Assembly: GCA_035552595.1 (NCBI GenBank)
Contig: DASZKZ010000011.1
Location: 1 to 39,928, forward strand
DNA length: 39,928 bases
DNA from: Aeolococcus sp035552595
GTDB lineage: Bacteria; Chloroflexota; Dormibacteria; Aeolococcales; Aeolococcaceae
Reading direction: 5' to 3'
Part shown: positions 1 through 7,163 of the stretch, piece after piece
Layout: each line of letters opens with the position of its first letter
Numbering within the stretch: position 1 is the first letter of the stretch
The notes under the pieces: model-generated
Told to the model about the DNA's origin: nothing
What the model saw: the letters and a program-made list of their open reading frames with translations, nothing else
Database searches by the model: none
Made by a program: the position numbers and the translations under genes

Positions 1-39
1 CAGTGACCAGGGCGGCGGGCATGATCAACTGACCTTAGT

Positions 40-58
40 CACACTGACGCACGTGCGT
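40..58 (+). promoter_or_regulatory. Putative -10 box and palindrome over the start of the MBL gene
   Basis: CACACT at 40-45 ends 7 nt before the GTG at 53, the spacing of the leaderless starts seen across the window. A perfect 12-bp palindrome, ACGCACGTGCGT (47-58), covers the start codon and could be an operator. Both readings are inference from short motifs. Confidence 0.35.
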
Positions 59-748
59 GAGGTGAGTGTGCGGAGGGTCGACTTCGGATACTTCATCCGC
101 CCGCCTGTGGAGACCGGCACGGGCGCTCCGCGGGCGGAGCCATGTCTCGGCTATCTCATCGACCACGCCGACGGGAGATTGCTCTTCGACACCGGGATGG
201 GCAGCAACCCCGAGGTGGACGCCCATTACCGGCCGCGGCGTCAGACCTTGGAGGCTGCGCTCCACGCTACCGGCATGCAGCCCGGCCAGATCGACCTGGT
301 GGCCAACTGTCATCTGCACTTCGATCACTGTGGCGGCAATCCCCTGCTCGATGGCAGACCCGTATTCACGCAGAGGATCGAGCTCGAGGCTGCCAGGCAC
401 ACGCGGGACTACACGCTGCCCGAGTTGATCGACACTCCACAAGCCAACTATGAGGAGCTCGACGGGGAGGCCGAGATTCTGACCGGGGTGACCTTGTTCC
501 CCACACCCGGACACACCGCGGGGCATCAATCCCTTCTGGTGCAGTTGGGCGACGGCACCGTCGTCGTCGCTGCAGGGCAGAGTCACGACTCCGCAACCGA
601 CTACAGCGCCGATGCGCTCGCGTGGCGCGCGCGGCGCGAGCGCCATCCGCCGCCGCTACCCATCCCTTCGGCATGGATGGATCGCCTGCTGAAGCTCGAT
701 CCGGCGAGAGTTGTCTTCGCGCACGACCACGCCGTCTGGGTGCCCTGA
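53..748 (+). CDS. MBL-fold metallo-hydrolase, AHL-lactonase-like
   Basis: This 231-residue protein is a soluble metallo-beta-lactamase-fold hydrolase. The zinc signature HLHFDH is near residue 87, followed by PTPGHTAGH and a C-terminal HDH (AHDHAVW), in the order seen in N-acyl homoserine lactonase-like proteins. Where many relatives have GDA, this one has VVAAGQ, so the bridging Asp is not obvious; metal content and substrate may differ. The GTG start at 53 is chosen because the N-terminal strand (VRRVDFGYF) follows directly and a -10-like box lies 7 nt upstream. It converges on the acetyltransferase gene that ends at 783. The fold is secure; lactonase activity is only a family-level guess. 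Confidence 0.85.
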   Translation: MREVSVRRVDFGYFIRPPVETGTGAPRAEPCLGYLIDHADGRLLFDTGMGSNPEVDAHYRPRRQTLEAALHATGMQPGQIDLVANCHLHFDHCGGNPLLDGRPVFTQRIELEAARHTRDYTLPELIDTPQANYEELDGEAEILTGVTLFPTPGHTAGHQSLLVQLGDGTVVVAAGQSHDSATDYSADALAWRARRERHPPPLPIPSAWMDRLLKLDPARVVFAHDHAVWVP

Positions 749-782
749 GGCCCCACCGGTGACAACGCTGGCTCGACCAGCC

Positions 783-2000
783 TCAGAACATGTGGTTCAG
801 CCACGGCCGCGGCGACCAGCTGAACATGGCGCTGGCGCGACGGACGGCGCCGGGACGCGTCTCCTCGACCAGGCCTGCACGGTGCAGCGCTGCCACGCTG
901 CTGTCACCGAGCATCACTGACCCCAGGCTGGCATTGTCGAGAACGATGTCGGCCGCCGCGTCTGTCTTCGCTGCCGCGGCACCTTCCAGCCCGCCCTCCA
1001 CCCGGTACCGACCGGCGACGTCAGGACAGGCTTGGTCGCGCACCTCGATGACCACGGAGTCCTCGCGCGAATAGCGCCGTGACTGCAGCATCGCTACGAC
1101 ATCGACCACGCGCAGATGAAGATCATCGCGGACTCTGATGCGCAGCCGGCGGGGATCAGCGAGCAGATGCTGGATGGGATCGTCGGGCCAGAAGCGCTCC
1201 ATCTGCAGATGCTCGATGAGGTCCAATCCGAGCACGTGTTGCCAGAGCGCGACATGGGCAGCGCAGTTCAGCCCCGTCAGCGCGTGGACGTGGACGATGC
1301 CGTCGGCAAGCTCGTCCGGCCAGCGCATCTCCAGCCGGTACAGGGAGAAACCGTCGACCTGACCCGACCCGTCCTCATGCAGGACCACCTGCATCGGGCC
1401 CATGCCATCCCGCGGCCGCGCGACCGACGCGGCGAGGCGGCGCCAATGGTTCTCTGAGCGCCGGATCCCGCCGACTCGATCGGGCTGCTGGCTCTCGATC
1501 TCGCGCAATGCGGGGATGCCGGTGTCGAACGGCTCGAAGCGCAGACGTCCGGGATCCTCGAACGGCACGCGCAGAGTGGCCTGGGCGGTGTCGATGTCGA
1601 CGTCGCCGATGTGGCTGGCCACCCCGTACCCGAAGCGGCGGTAGATGGAGCTCTCCGACGCACCCAGGCCGAGCACGGGGATGCGCCGCGCCCGTGCGCT
1701 CTCCAAGCAGTGGCCCATCATGGCCCGCAACGCACCGCGGCGGCGGGCGGTCGCCGACACCGCCACCCAGGTCACTCCGTCCATGGGCACGGCAGCGCCG
1801 CCGGGCAGCGTCAGTTGGAAGTCGATCACCGCTGCGGCCCCGACGTCGCCACCGTCGATCCGCGCCAGCAGCGCGCGACTGAGCACGTCCTTGACGAGGT
1901 CCAGACCATCGTCGCCAGGCTCGCCCCAGAAGCCTTGCGCTGTGGCCACAAACGCGGCCATGTCGGCGCGGTCGACGTCGACGATCTCGATGGAGCTCAT
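783..2000 (-). CDS. eis: Eis-type GNAT N-acetyltransferase
   Basis: This 405-residue protein matches the Eis (enhanced intracellular survival) architecture: an N-terminal GNAT domain, a second GNAT-like region and an SCP2-like C-terminal domain. The acetyl-CoA loop is around residues 86-93 (ARRRGALR). The RRFGYG segment places Tyr125 where the family has its general acid. The protein ends exactly in a Phe (NHMF), and in Eis the C-terminal Phe carboxylate is part of the active site. Family members acetylate lysines or amines, including aminoglycosides in mycobacteria; the substrate here is unknown. ATG at 2000 follows a TATGAT box by 9 nt. It converges with the MBL gene. Confidence 0.88.
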   Translation of the reverse strand: MSSIEIVDVDRADMAAFVATAQGFWGEPGDDGLDLVKDVLSRALLARIDGGDVGAAAVIDFQLTLPGGAAVPMDGVTWVAVSATARRRGALRAMMGHCLESARARRIPVLGLGASESSIYRRFGYGVASHIGDVDIDTAQATLRVPFEDPGRLRFEPFDTGIPALREIESQQPDRVGGIRRSENHWRRLAASVARPRDGMGPMQVVLHEDGSGQVDGFSLYRLEMRWPDELADGIVHVHALTGLNCAAHVALWQHVLGLDLIEHLQMERFWPDDPIQHLLADPRRLRIRVRDDLHLRVVDVVAMLQSRRYSREDSVVIEVRDQACPDVAGRYRVEGGLEGAAAAKTDAAADIVLDNASLGSVMLGDSSVAALHRAGLVEETRPGAVRRASAMFSWSPRPWLNHMF

Positions 2001-2009
2001 GGCCGCCCG

Positions 2010-2015
2010 ATCATA
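2010..2015 (-). promoter_or_regulatory. -10 box of eis (TATGAT)
   Basis: TATGAT on the minus strand ends 9 nt before the ATG at 2000. The same TATGAT plus 9 nt arrangement precedes the genes starting at 10540 and 34383, suggesting a leaderless transcript. No convincing -35 is visible. Confidence 0.55.
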
Positions 2016-2042
2016 GGGGCAGCGACCGGACCTCCCCGCGGC

Positions 2043-3230
2043 TCAGACGCCGGCGCCGACAGCCTCCGTGGCCACGCCCGCGGGCACCATGCAGAAGCCC
2101 TCGTAGTCGATGGGCTCGGTGATGGTGGGATTCTCGCCGCACACCGGGCAGTTGGGATCGCGGGGCACGCGGAACTCGCGGAAGCGCATGTCGAGCGCGT
2201 CGATGTGGAGGAGGCGGCCGGCCAGCGGCTGGCCGATGCCGATGATCAGCTTGACCACCTCGGTGGCCTGGAGGATGCCGACGATCCCGGGAAGCACGCC
2301 GAGCACGCCCGCCTCGGCGCAGGAGGGCGCCTCCTCGGGTGGCGGCGGAGACGGGTAGCGGCAGCGGTAGCACGGCGACGCGAAGGGCAGCACCGTGGTG
2401 ACCTGGCCCTCGAACCGGAAGATGCCGCCGTCCACCAGCGGCTTGCGCGCGAACAGGGCGACATCGTTGGCCAGGTAGCGGGTGGGGAAGTTGTCGCAGC
2501 CGTTGACGATGATGTCGTACTGGTCGAAGAGCCCACGCGCGTTCTCGGAGTTGAGCATCTCGTTGTGCTGGACCACGCGCACGTCGCTGTTGAGCGCCTC
2601 GATGGCGATGCGCGCCGATTCGGTCTTGCGCATGCCGATGCGGTCGCGGGTGTGGATGATCTGGCGCTGCAGGTTGGAGTCGTCGACGACGTCGAAATCG
2701 ACCAGGCCGATGGTGCCCACCCCGGCGGCGGCCAGATAGAGCGCGGCGGGGCTGCCCAGGCCTCCGGCGCCGATGAGCAGCACCTTGGCGGCGAGCAGCT
2801 TGGCCTGGCCCTCCTCCCCGACCTCGGGGATGAGCAGGTGGCGGTTGTAGCGGCGCTTCTGATCGGGGGTCAGGGTGCGCGGGACGTCGAAGTCGAAGCC
2901 CGCCTGCTTCCAGCCGCTGAAGCCGCCACTCATGGAACGCACGTCCGTGTAGCCCAGCTCGTGGAGGGCGCGCGCGGCCAGCAGGGAACGGGTCCCACCG
3001 GCGCAGTACAGGGTGATCGGCGTGCTCTTGTCGGGCACCCGGTCCTCGACCTGGACCTCGATGAACCCCTTGCTGAGGTGGAGGGACCCGGGGATGTAGC
3101 CCTCCTCGAACTCGGTGCGCTCGCGCACGTCGATGAGGGTCCTGGTGCCTCTCTCCCTGGCGACCTGCGCGGCGGTCACCTCGGGGATGACCCGGCGTGC
3201 GTCGTCGAGAAGGTCGCGCGAGTTGGCCAT
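2043..3230 (-). CDS. moeB: Rhodanese-MoeB/ThiF sulfur-carrier adenylyltransferase
   Basis: A 395-residue fusion that adenylates, and probably thiolates, a ubiquitin-like sulfur carrier (MoaD/ThiS type). Residues 10-115 are a rhodanese domain with catalytic Cys76 in YCAGGTRS. Residues 120-375 are the E1-like domain: nucleotide loop GAGGLGS (154-160), acceptor Cys304 in SCAEAGVLG, and a zinc site from CYRC (287-290) and CPVC (361-364). In well-known MoeZ/MOCS3 proteins the rhodanese domain is C-terminal; here it is N-terminal. Start: ATG at 3230, 6 nt after a TACCAT box; an open frame continues upstream to about 3860 but runs through murE and is not homologous. Divergent from murE. Confidence 0.9.
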   Translation of the reverse strand: MANSRDLLDDARRVIPEVTAAQVARERGTRTLIDVRERTEFEEGYIPGSLHLSKGFIEVQVEDRVPDKSTPITLYCAGGTRSLLAARALHELGYTDVRSMSGGFSGWKQAGFDFDVPRTLTPDQKRRYNRHLLIPEVGEEGQAKLLAAKVLLIGAGGLGSPAALYLAAAGVGTIGLVDFDVVDDSNLQRQIIHTRDRIGMRKTESARIAIEALNSDVRVVQHNEMLNSENARGLFDQYDIIVNGCDNFPTRYLANDVALFARKPLVDGGIFRFEGQVTTVLPFASPCYRCRYPSPPPPEEAPSCAEAGVLGVLPGIVGILQATEVVKLIIGIGQPLAGRLLHIDALDMRFREFRVPRDPNCPVCGENPTITEPIDYEGFCMVPAGVATEAVGAGV

Positions 3231-3236
3231 GGAGGA

Positions 3237-3242
3237 ATGGTA
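3237..3242 (-). promoter_or_regulatory. -10 box of the moeB-like gene (TACCAT)
   Basis: TACCAT on the minus strand ends 6 nt before the ATG at 3230. It shares the short divergent region with the murE promoter at 3308. Confidence 0.45.
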
Positions 3243-3307
3243 CCCAATACCCGACCAATCCAGTCTCCTTTCCGTCCTGGCCCGGCGCCGGTGGAGGCCG
3301 CGCGCCC

Positions 3308-3313
3308 TAGACT
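3308..3313 (+). promoter_or_regulatory. -10 box of murE (TAGACT)
   Basis: TAGACT ends 8 nt before GTG 3322. Exact TAGACT also precedes gcvT, the gene at 28081, the aminotransferase and tRNA-Val. Confidence 0.55.
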
Positions 3314-3321
3314 GCGGCCAG

Positions 3322-4830
3322 GTGATTGGCGTGCGCGAGCTCCTCCGTGCAGCGGGGGTCGTCCCCAGGTCGGTGTCGGGGGACGAGACGGGGGTGGAGA
3401 TCACCACCGTGACCCACGACTCCCGCGAGGTCACCCCGGGAGCGCTCTTCGTGGCGGTGCCCGGGCGCCGCGAGGACGGACGCCGCCACGCCGCGGCCGC
3501 CGCCGCCGCCGGGGCGGTGGCGGTGATCGCCGAGCGCGAGCTCGACACGCCCCTGCCGCGTGGGGTCCCCGTGGTTCTCGTCGAGGACTCGAGGGTGGCG
3601 CTGAGCGCGCTGGCGGCGGCCATCCACGGCCACCCTTCGCGGTCGCTGACGGTGGCAGGGGTCACCGGGACCGATGGCAAGACCACCACCTCGACACTTC
3701 TGTGGGCGGCGTGGCGTGCGGCGGGGCTGCGCGCCGGCCTGATCTCCACCGTCGACTTCCGCGACGGCGACACCGTGATCGCCAACACCACCCGCCAGAC
3801 CACCATGGAGGCGGTCGAGACCCAGCGCCGGCTGGCGGCGCTGCGCGACTCGGGATGCACCCACGTCGTGGTGGAGACGTCGTCGCACGGCCTGGAGATG
3901 CACCGCGTCGACCATGTGGAGTACCGCCTCGCCGTCTACACGCGCATCACCTCAGAGCACCTCGACGTCCACGGGGACCGCGCCGGCTACCTGGCCGCCA
4001 AGGCGCGGTTGCTGGAGCTGGTCGGATCCCGGCCCGACGGGATCGCGGTCCTCGACCGCGACGACGACTTCGCCTACCCGCGGCTGGCGGCGCTGGCGGT
4101 GGCCACGCGCCTCACCTACAGCTCCAGCGGAGCCGCGGCCGACCTCGTCGCCGAGGACGTCACCGCGGGACCGGAGGGGGTGCGCCTGCGCGCTCGCACA
4201 CCCTGGGGCGACGCCGACCTGGCCCTCCACCTGGCGGGGCGGTTCAACGCCGCCAACGCTCTGGCGGCGCTGGCGGCCGCCTGCAGCACGGGGGCACCGT
4301 TCGGGGCCGCCGTCGCCGGCATCACCGGGCTCGACCGCGTCGACGGCCGCATGGAGCGGGTCGACGCCGGCCAGCCGTTCTCAGTGGTCATCGACTACGC
4401 GCACACCGCCGAGGCTCTGGGGAAGGTGCTCACCGAGCTCCGCGCCGCCACCGCCGGGCGGCTCTGGGTGGTCTTCGGCTCGGCCGGCGAGCGCGACGTC
4501 GAGAAGCGGCCCGCGATGGGCGTGGTCGCGGGCCGCCTCGCCGACGACGTGGTGGTCACCGACGAGGACCCCCGCGGCGAGGATCGCCTGGCCATCTGCG
4601 AGCAGATCGCCGCCGGTGCGGAGCGCGCCGGCAAGCGCCGCGGCGACACCCTCCACGTCATCGCCGACCGCGCCGAGGCCATCGCCTTCGCACTCGCCGG
4701 CGCGGGGCCCGGCGACTCCGTGCTCTTCGCCGGCAAGGGTCACGAGAGCTCCATCGAGTCCGGCGGCCGCCACCTGCCCTGGAACGAGCGTGCCGCTGTG
4801 CTCGACGTGCTGGGGCGCTCTGGGCGCTGA
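3322..4830 (+). CDS. murE: UDP-MurNAc-tripeptide synthetase MurE
   Basis: Cytoplasmic Mur ligase (502 aa) that adds the third amino acid to UDP-MurNAc-L-Ala-D-Glu in peptidoglycan synthesis. Visible motifs: P-loop GVTGTDGKTTT (113-123), TTRQTT (156-161), VETSSHG (184-190), the probable carbamylated Lys227 in YLAAKARL, NAAN (309-312), DYAHT (358-362), DEDPRGED (414-421) and GKGHE (471-475). DEDPR sits where meso-diaminopimelate-adding enzymes have DNPR, so mDAP is the likely substrate. GTG 3322 is preferred because of the TAGACT box 8 nt upstream; GTG 3331 is an alternative. The stop lies 9 nt from the convergent rsmG stop. No other mur genes are nearby, so it stands outside a dcw cluster. Confidence 0.93.
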   Translation: MIGVRELLRAAGVVPRSVSGDETGVEITTVTHDSREVTPGALFVAVPGRREDGRRHAAAAAAAGAVAVIAERELDTPLPRGVPVVLVEDSRVALSALAAAIHGHPSRSLTVAGVTGTDGKTTTSTLLWAAWRAAGLRAGLISTVDFRDGDTVIANTTRQTTMEAVETQRRLAALRDSGCTHVVVETSSHGLEMHRVDHVEYRLAVYTRITSEHLDVHGDRAGYLAAKARLLELVGSRPDGIAVLDRDDDFAYPRLAALAVATRLTYSSSGAAADLVAEDVTAGPEGVRLRARTPWGDADLALHLAGRFNAANALAALAAACSTGAPFGAAVAGITGLDRVDGRMERVDAGQPFSVVIDYAHTAEALGKVLTELRAATAGRLWVVFGSAGERDVEKRPAMGVVAGRLADDVVVTDEDPRGEDRLAICEQIAAGAERAGKRRGDTLHVIADRAEAIAFALAGAGPGDSVLFAGKGHESSIESGGRHLPWNERAAVLDVLGRSGR

Positions 4831-4839
4831 GGTCTGGTG

Positions 4840-5436
4840 TCAGCCGGCGAGTCGGCGCTTGGTCACGGACAGGATTCCCGGAGCTGGCTGGCGGGGCACG
4901 GCTCCTGGGTCGCCCGACATCACGGCGACCGCCGCTGCCGCGTCGGTTTCGCTGACCAGTGCCCAGAGCGTTCCTTGGCTGCGCAGGAGCGGTGCCGCGA
5001 GCCTCCACAGTCGGGGTGGGGGCGCGGCGGCGCGCGACACCACCGTGTCGTACGACTCGCGGTGTTCAGGGTCTTGCGCCAGCTGCTCGGCTCGGCTGGC
5101 CGCCACGGTGACGTTCGCCAGCTCGAGCAGTCCGGCGACGTGCACCAGGAAGCCGGCCTTGCGCTGGTCGGACTCGATCAGGGTCACCCTGACGTCAGGG
5201 CGGATGATGGCGACGACCACTCCGGGGATGCCGCCTCCGGAGCCGAGGTCCGCACAGCGGCTCGCCTCGGCCAGGTCCGCGCTGGCGAGAAGGCTCAGCG
5301 CCTCAGCGGTGTGGCGCTCCCAGGCGCGCTCGCGCGGCACGGTGGTCAGGTTGAGACGCCGGTTCCAGAGGTCGAGCTCGTCGAGATGACGCTCGAGGAG
5401 GCGGCGCTGCCGGCTGGTCGGAGGGGGTGCCGGCAT
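4840..5436 (-). CDS. rsmG: 16S rRNA m7G methyltransferase RsmG (GidB)
   Basis: This 198-residue protein has the RsmG pattern: WNRRLNLT (24-31), RHTAEALSLL, the SAM loop ADLGSGGGIPG (62-72), IESDQRKAGFL (87-97) and SRAAAPP. In characterised bacteria the enzyme methylates G527 of 16S rRNA, and its loss gives low-level streptomycin resistance. The ATG at 5436 is chosen because family homology begins a few residues later and a TACCGT box ends 7 nt upstream; the open frame extends to 5733 without homology. It is not next to mnmG or parAB here. Confidence 0.9.
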   Translation of the reverse strand: MPAPPPTSRQRRLLERHLDELDLWNRRLNLTTVPRERAWERHTAEALSLLASADLAEASRCADLGSGGGIPGVVVAIIRPDVRVTLIESDQRKAGFLVHVAGLLELANVTVAASRAEQLAQDPEHRESYDTVVSRAAAPPPRLWRLAAPLLRSQGTLWALVSETDAAAAVAVMSGDPGAVPRQPAPGILSVTKRRLAG

Positions 5437-5443
5437 GCCCGCC

Positions 5444-5449
5444 ACGGTA
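5444..5449 (-). promoter_or_regulatory. -10 box of rsmG (TACCGT)
   Basis: TACCGT on the minus strand ends 7 nt before ATG 5436, consistent with a leaderless message. Confidence 0.4.
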
Positions 5450-5557
5450 GTACAGGCGGGGGGCGGGAAAATCGGCGGCGGGGGCCGATCGCGAGTCGCG
5501 CGGCGGGGGCCGAGATGCGATGATGGGTCGCGCTGCTGTTGACCACGCGGAGATGCC

Positions 5558-5743
5558 ATGACGACCCTGGACACGTGCCCCCGCTGCCGCGCGGACCGGC
5601 TTGCAGTGGTGTACTTCGACGCCAACGACGAGCCCATCGGCGGCCACATCCAGTGCCCGGACTGCGGGCCCCGCCACTCCGAGGAGTTGAGCTTCGACGC
5701 CGCCACGGTGGGCCAGACGCTCCTGGAGCGCAAGGCCTCCTAG
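5558..5743 (+). CDS. Small zinc-ribbon-like protein (61 aa), unknown function
   Basis: A 61-residue protein with two CxxC knuckles, CPRC (7-10) and CPDC (33-36), spaced as in a small zinc ribbon, with an acidic linker and a short C-terminal helix. ATG 5558 has a GGAG Shine-Dalgarno 5 nt upstream, so unlike many neighbours it is probably translated from a leadered message. No partner is apparent; it lies between rsmG (divergent) and a secreted glucosaminidase. It could bind nucleic acid or be a structural zinc protein; I do not recognise the family. Confidence 0.7.
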   Translation: MTTLDTCPRCRADRLAVVYFDANDEPIGGHIQCPDCGPRHSEELSFDAATVGQTLLERKAS

Positions 5744-5852
5744 CGCGCTCGGCGGGCCTGGGGTCCGCCGCCTCTCACCGCTGCGCAACGGTCCCGTGAC
5801 GGCGCGGTGACGCCGGCGGGTCAGGTGTGGGACGGCTGGCAATCTTCGCCGA

Positions 5853-7067
5853 GTGCACCTCTCTGTTCGTGTCCGCGCGCTCGCCGTCACGGTCATCGCG
5901 GCGGCTCTGACGGGCATCGCGCTCCCCGCCCGCGCCGACAGCCCACCCAGCGTCACCGCAGCCCAGCAGAATCTGGCCCAGGCCCAGCACCAGGCCACCC
6001 AGGCGAGCACGGCACTTGGTGCCGCCCAGCAGCAGCTTGCCGGTGCCCAGCGCCAGCTGGCCGCGGTGCAGGCGCGCGTGGCCAGCCTCGACCTGGCGGT
6101 GACCACGGACACCGCGCACGTGGCGTCTCTCAACGCCGAGGTGAGCGCCGACAAGACGGAGCTCGCCGCCTACGTGCGCAGCGTCTACAAGTCGGGTGGC
6201 GAGCAGGGCGCCCTCGCCTACATCATCGCGGCGTCGGACATCGGCAACGTCTTCCAGCGGGTCGCCGAGATGGATCGGGTGAATCAGGCCGGCAGGATCC
6301 TGCTCGCCCGCATCGCCGGCGCACAGGCTGAGGCGCACCAGGCGCTCGCCGACGCCACCGTGGCGCGCCAGCAGGCAGAGGTGGCGAGCCAGCAGGCGGC
6401 CACCGCCGAGGCCGTCGTCGCCGTCGAGAACGACCAGCTGCAGACCGTGGTGATCGCGGCGTACAGCAACGTCACCACCGCGCAGCGGCAGTACTCGGCG
6501 GCCCAGGCCGCGGCTGCTGCCCAGGCTGCCGCCGCCGCCGCAGCCGCAAAGGCAGCGGCAGCCAAAGCAGCAGCAGCCGCCGCCGCGGCCCGCAACAACG
6601 GCACCGTCTTCGTCGGCGTCACCGGAGGAGGGTTCACGGTCGACACAGACCTCACCAAGCCGTCCGGCGAGACGGCCGCCAAGCTCGACTCCTTTCTCAG
6701 TGGCAGCGCGCTCGCCGGGCTGGGCGCCAGCTTCATGCACGCGGAGACGACGTACCACGTCAGCGCGCGCTACTTCGTGGCCCACGCCATCCTCGAGTCC
6801 GCGTGGGGGACAAGCGCCATCGCACAGGGCAAGCACAACCTCTTCGGGTACGGGGCCGACGACGCCAACCCCTACGGGGACGCGGTCAGCTTTCCCAGCT
6901 TCGACGCCTGCATCCAGTTCGTGGCTCAGAAGGTGGCGACCAACTACCTCTCGCCGAGCGGCGTCTTCTATCACGGACCGACGCTGCGGGGCATGAACGT
7001 CGACTACGCCAGCGACCCGCTGTGGGCCTCGAAGATCGCGACCATCGCCAACACCATCCCTGGCTGA
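5853..7067 (+). CDS. Secreted coiled-coil glucosaminidase-domain protein
   Basis: A 404-residue exported peptidoglycan hydrolase candidate. Residues 1-28 are a signal peptide (basic MHLSVRVR, hydrophobic core, cleavage near LPARADS). Residues 32-110 and 145-215 are Gln/Ala-rich coiled coils like those of PcsB-type cell-wall proteins. Residues about 217-247 are an Ala/Lys linker. Residues 265-404 resemble the glucosaminidase family (PF01832 type): FVAHAILESAWGTSAIAQGKHNLFG, with the catalytic Glu expected in ILESAWG, then DDANPYGD and the FxSxxxxI segment. The coiled coils may keep the enzyme inactive until a partner binds, as for PcsB, but no FtsEX is in view. GTG 5853 sits 7 nt after CAATCT. 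Confidence 0.85.
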   Translation: MHLSVRVRALAVTVIAAALTGIALPARADSPPSVTAAQQNLAQAQHQATQASTALGAAQQQLAGAQRQLAAVQARVASLDLAVTTDTAHVASLNAEVSADKTELAAYVRSVYKSGGEQGALAYIIAASDIGNVFQRVAEMDRVNQAGRILLARIAGAQAEAHQALADATVARQQAEVASQQAATAEAVVAVENDQLQTVVIAAYSNVTTAQRQYSAAQAAAAAQAAAAAAAAKAAAAKAAAAAAAARNNGTVFVGVTGGGFTVDTDLTKPSGETAAKLDSFLSGSALAGLGASFMHAETTYHVSARYFVAHAILESAWGTSAIAQGKHNLFGYGADDANPYGDAVSFPSFDACIQFVAQKVATNYLSPSGVFYHGPTLRGMNVDYASDPLWASKIATIANTIPG

Positions 7068-7149
7068 GTCCCAACCGGACCTGACGGCTGGGCACTCCCG
7101 TGGTGGGATTGTCGGACGGTTGTCGGCTTCCTTGGTGCGTGCCTGTGCT

Positions 7150-7155
7150 TACACT
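7150..7155 (+). promoter_or_regulatory. -10 box of the GH15 gene (TACACT)
   Basis: TACACT ends 8 nt before GTG 7164. No -35 with 16-18 nt spacing is evident. Confidence 0.45.
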
Positions 7156-7163
7156 TCGGCGCC

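Noticed and set aside
1611..4955. Plus-strand open frame of more than 1000 codons, and similar long frames at 34479-37301 (minus), 31332-33368 (plus) and 20196-22151 (minus)
   Set aside because: They lie antisense or out of frame to well-recognised genes, have His/Arg/Gly/Pro-biased composition and no motifs; they are GC-driven shadows.
6495..6600. GCC/GCA-rich tandem repeat as a possible regulatory or CRISPR-like array
   Set aside because: It is the in-frame Ala/Lys linker of the glucosaminidase protein; units are irregular and there are no spacers.
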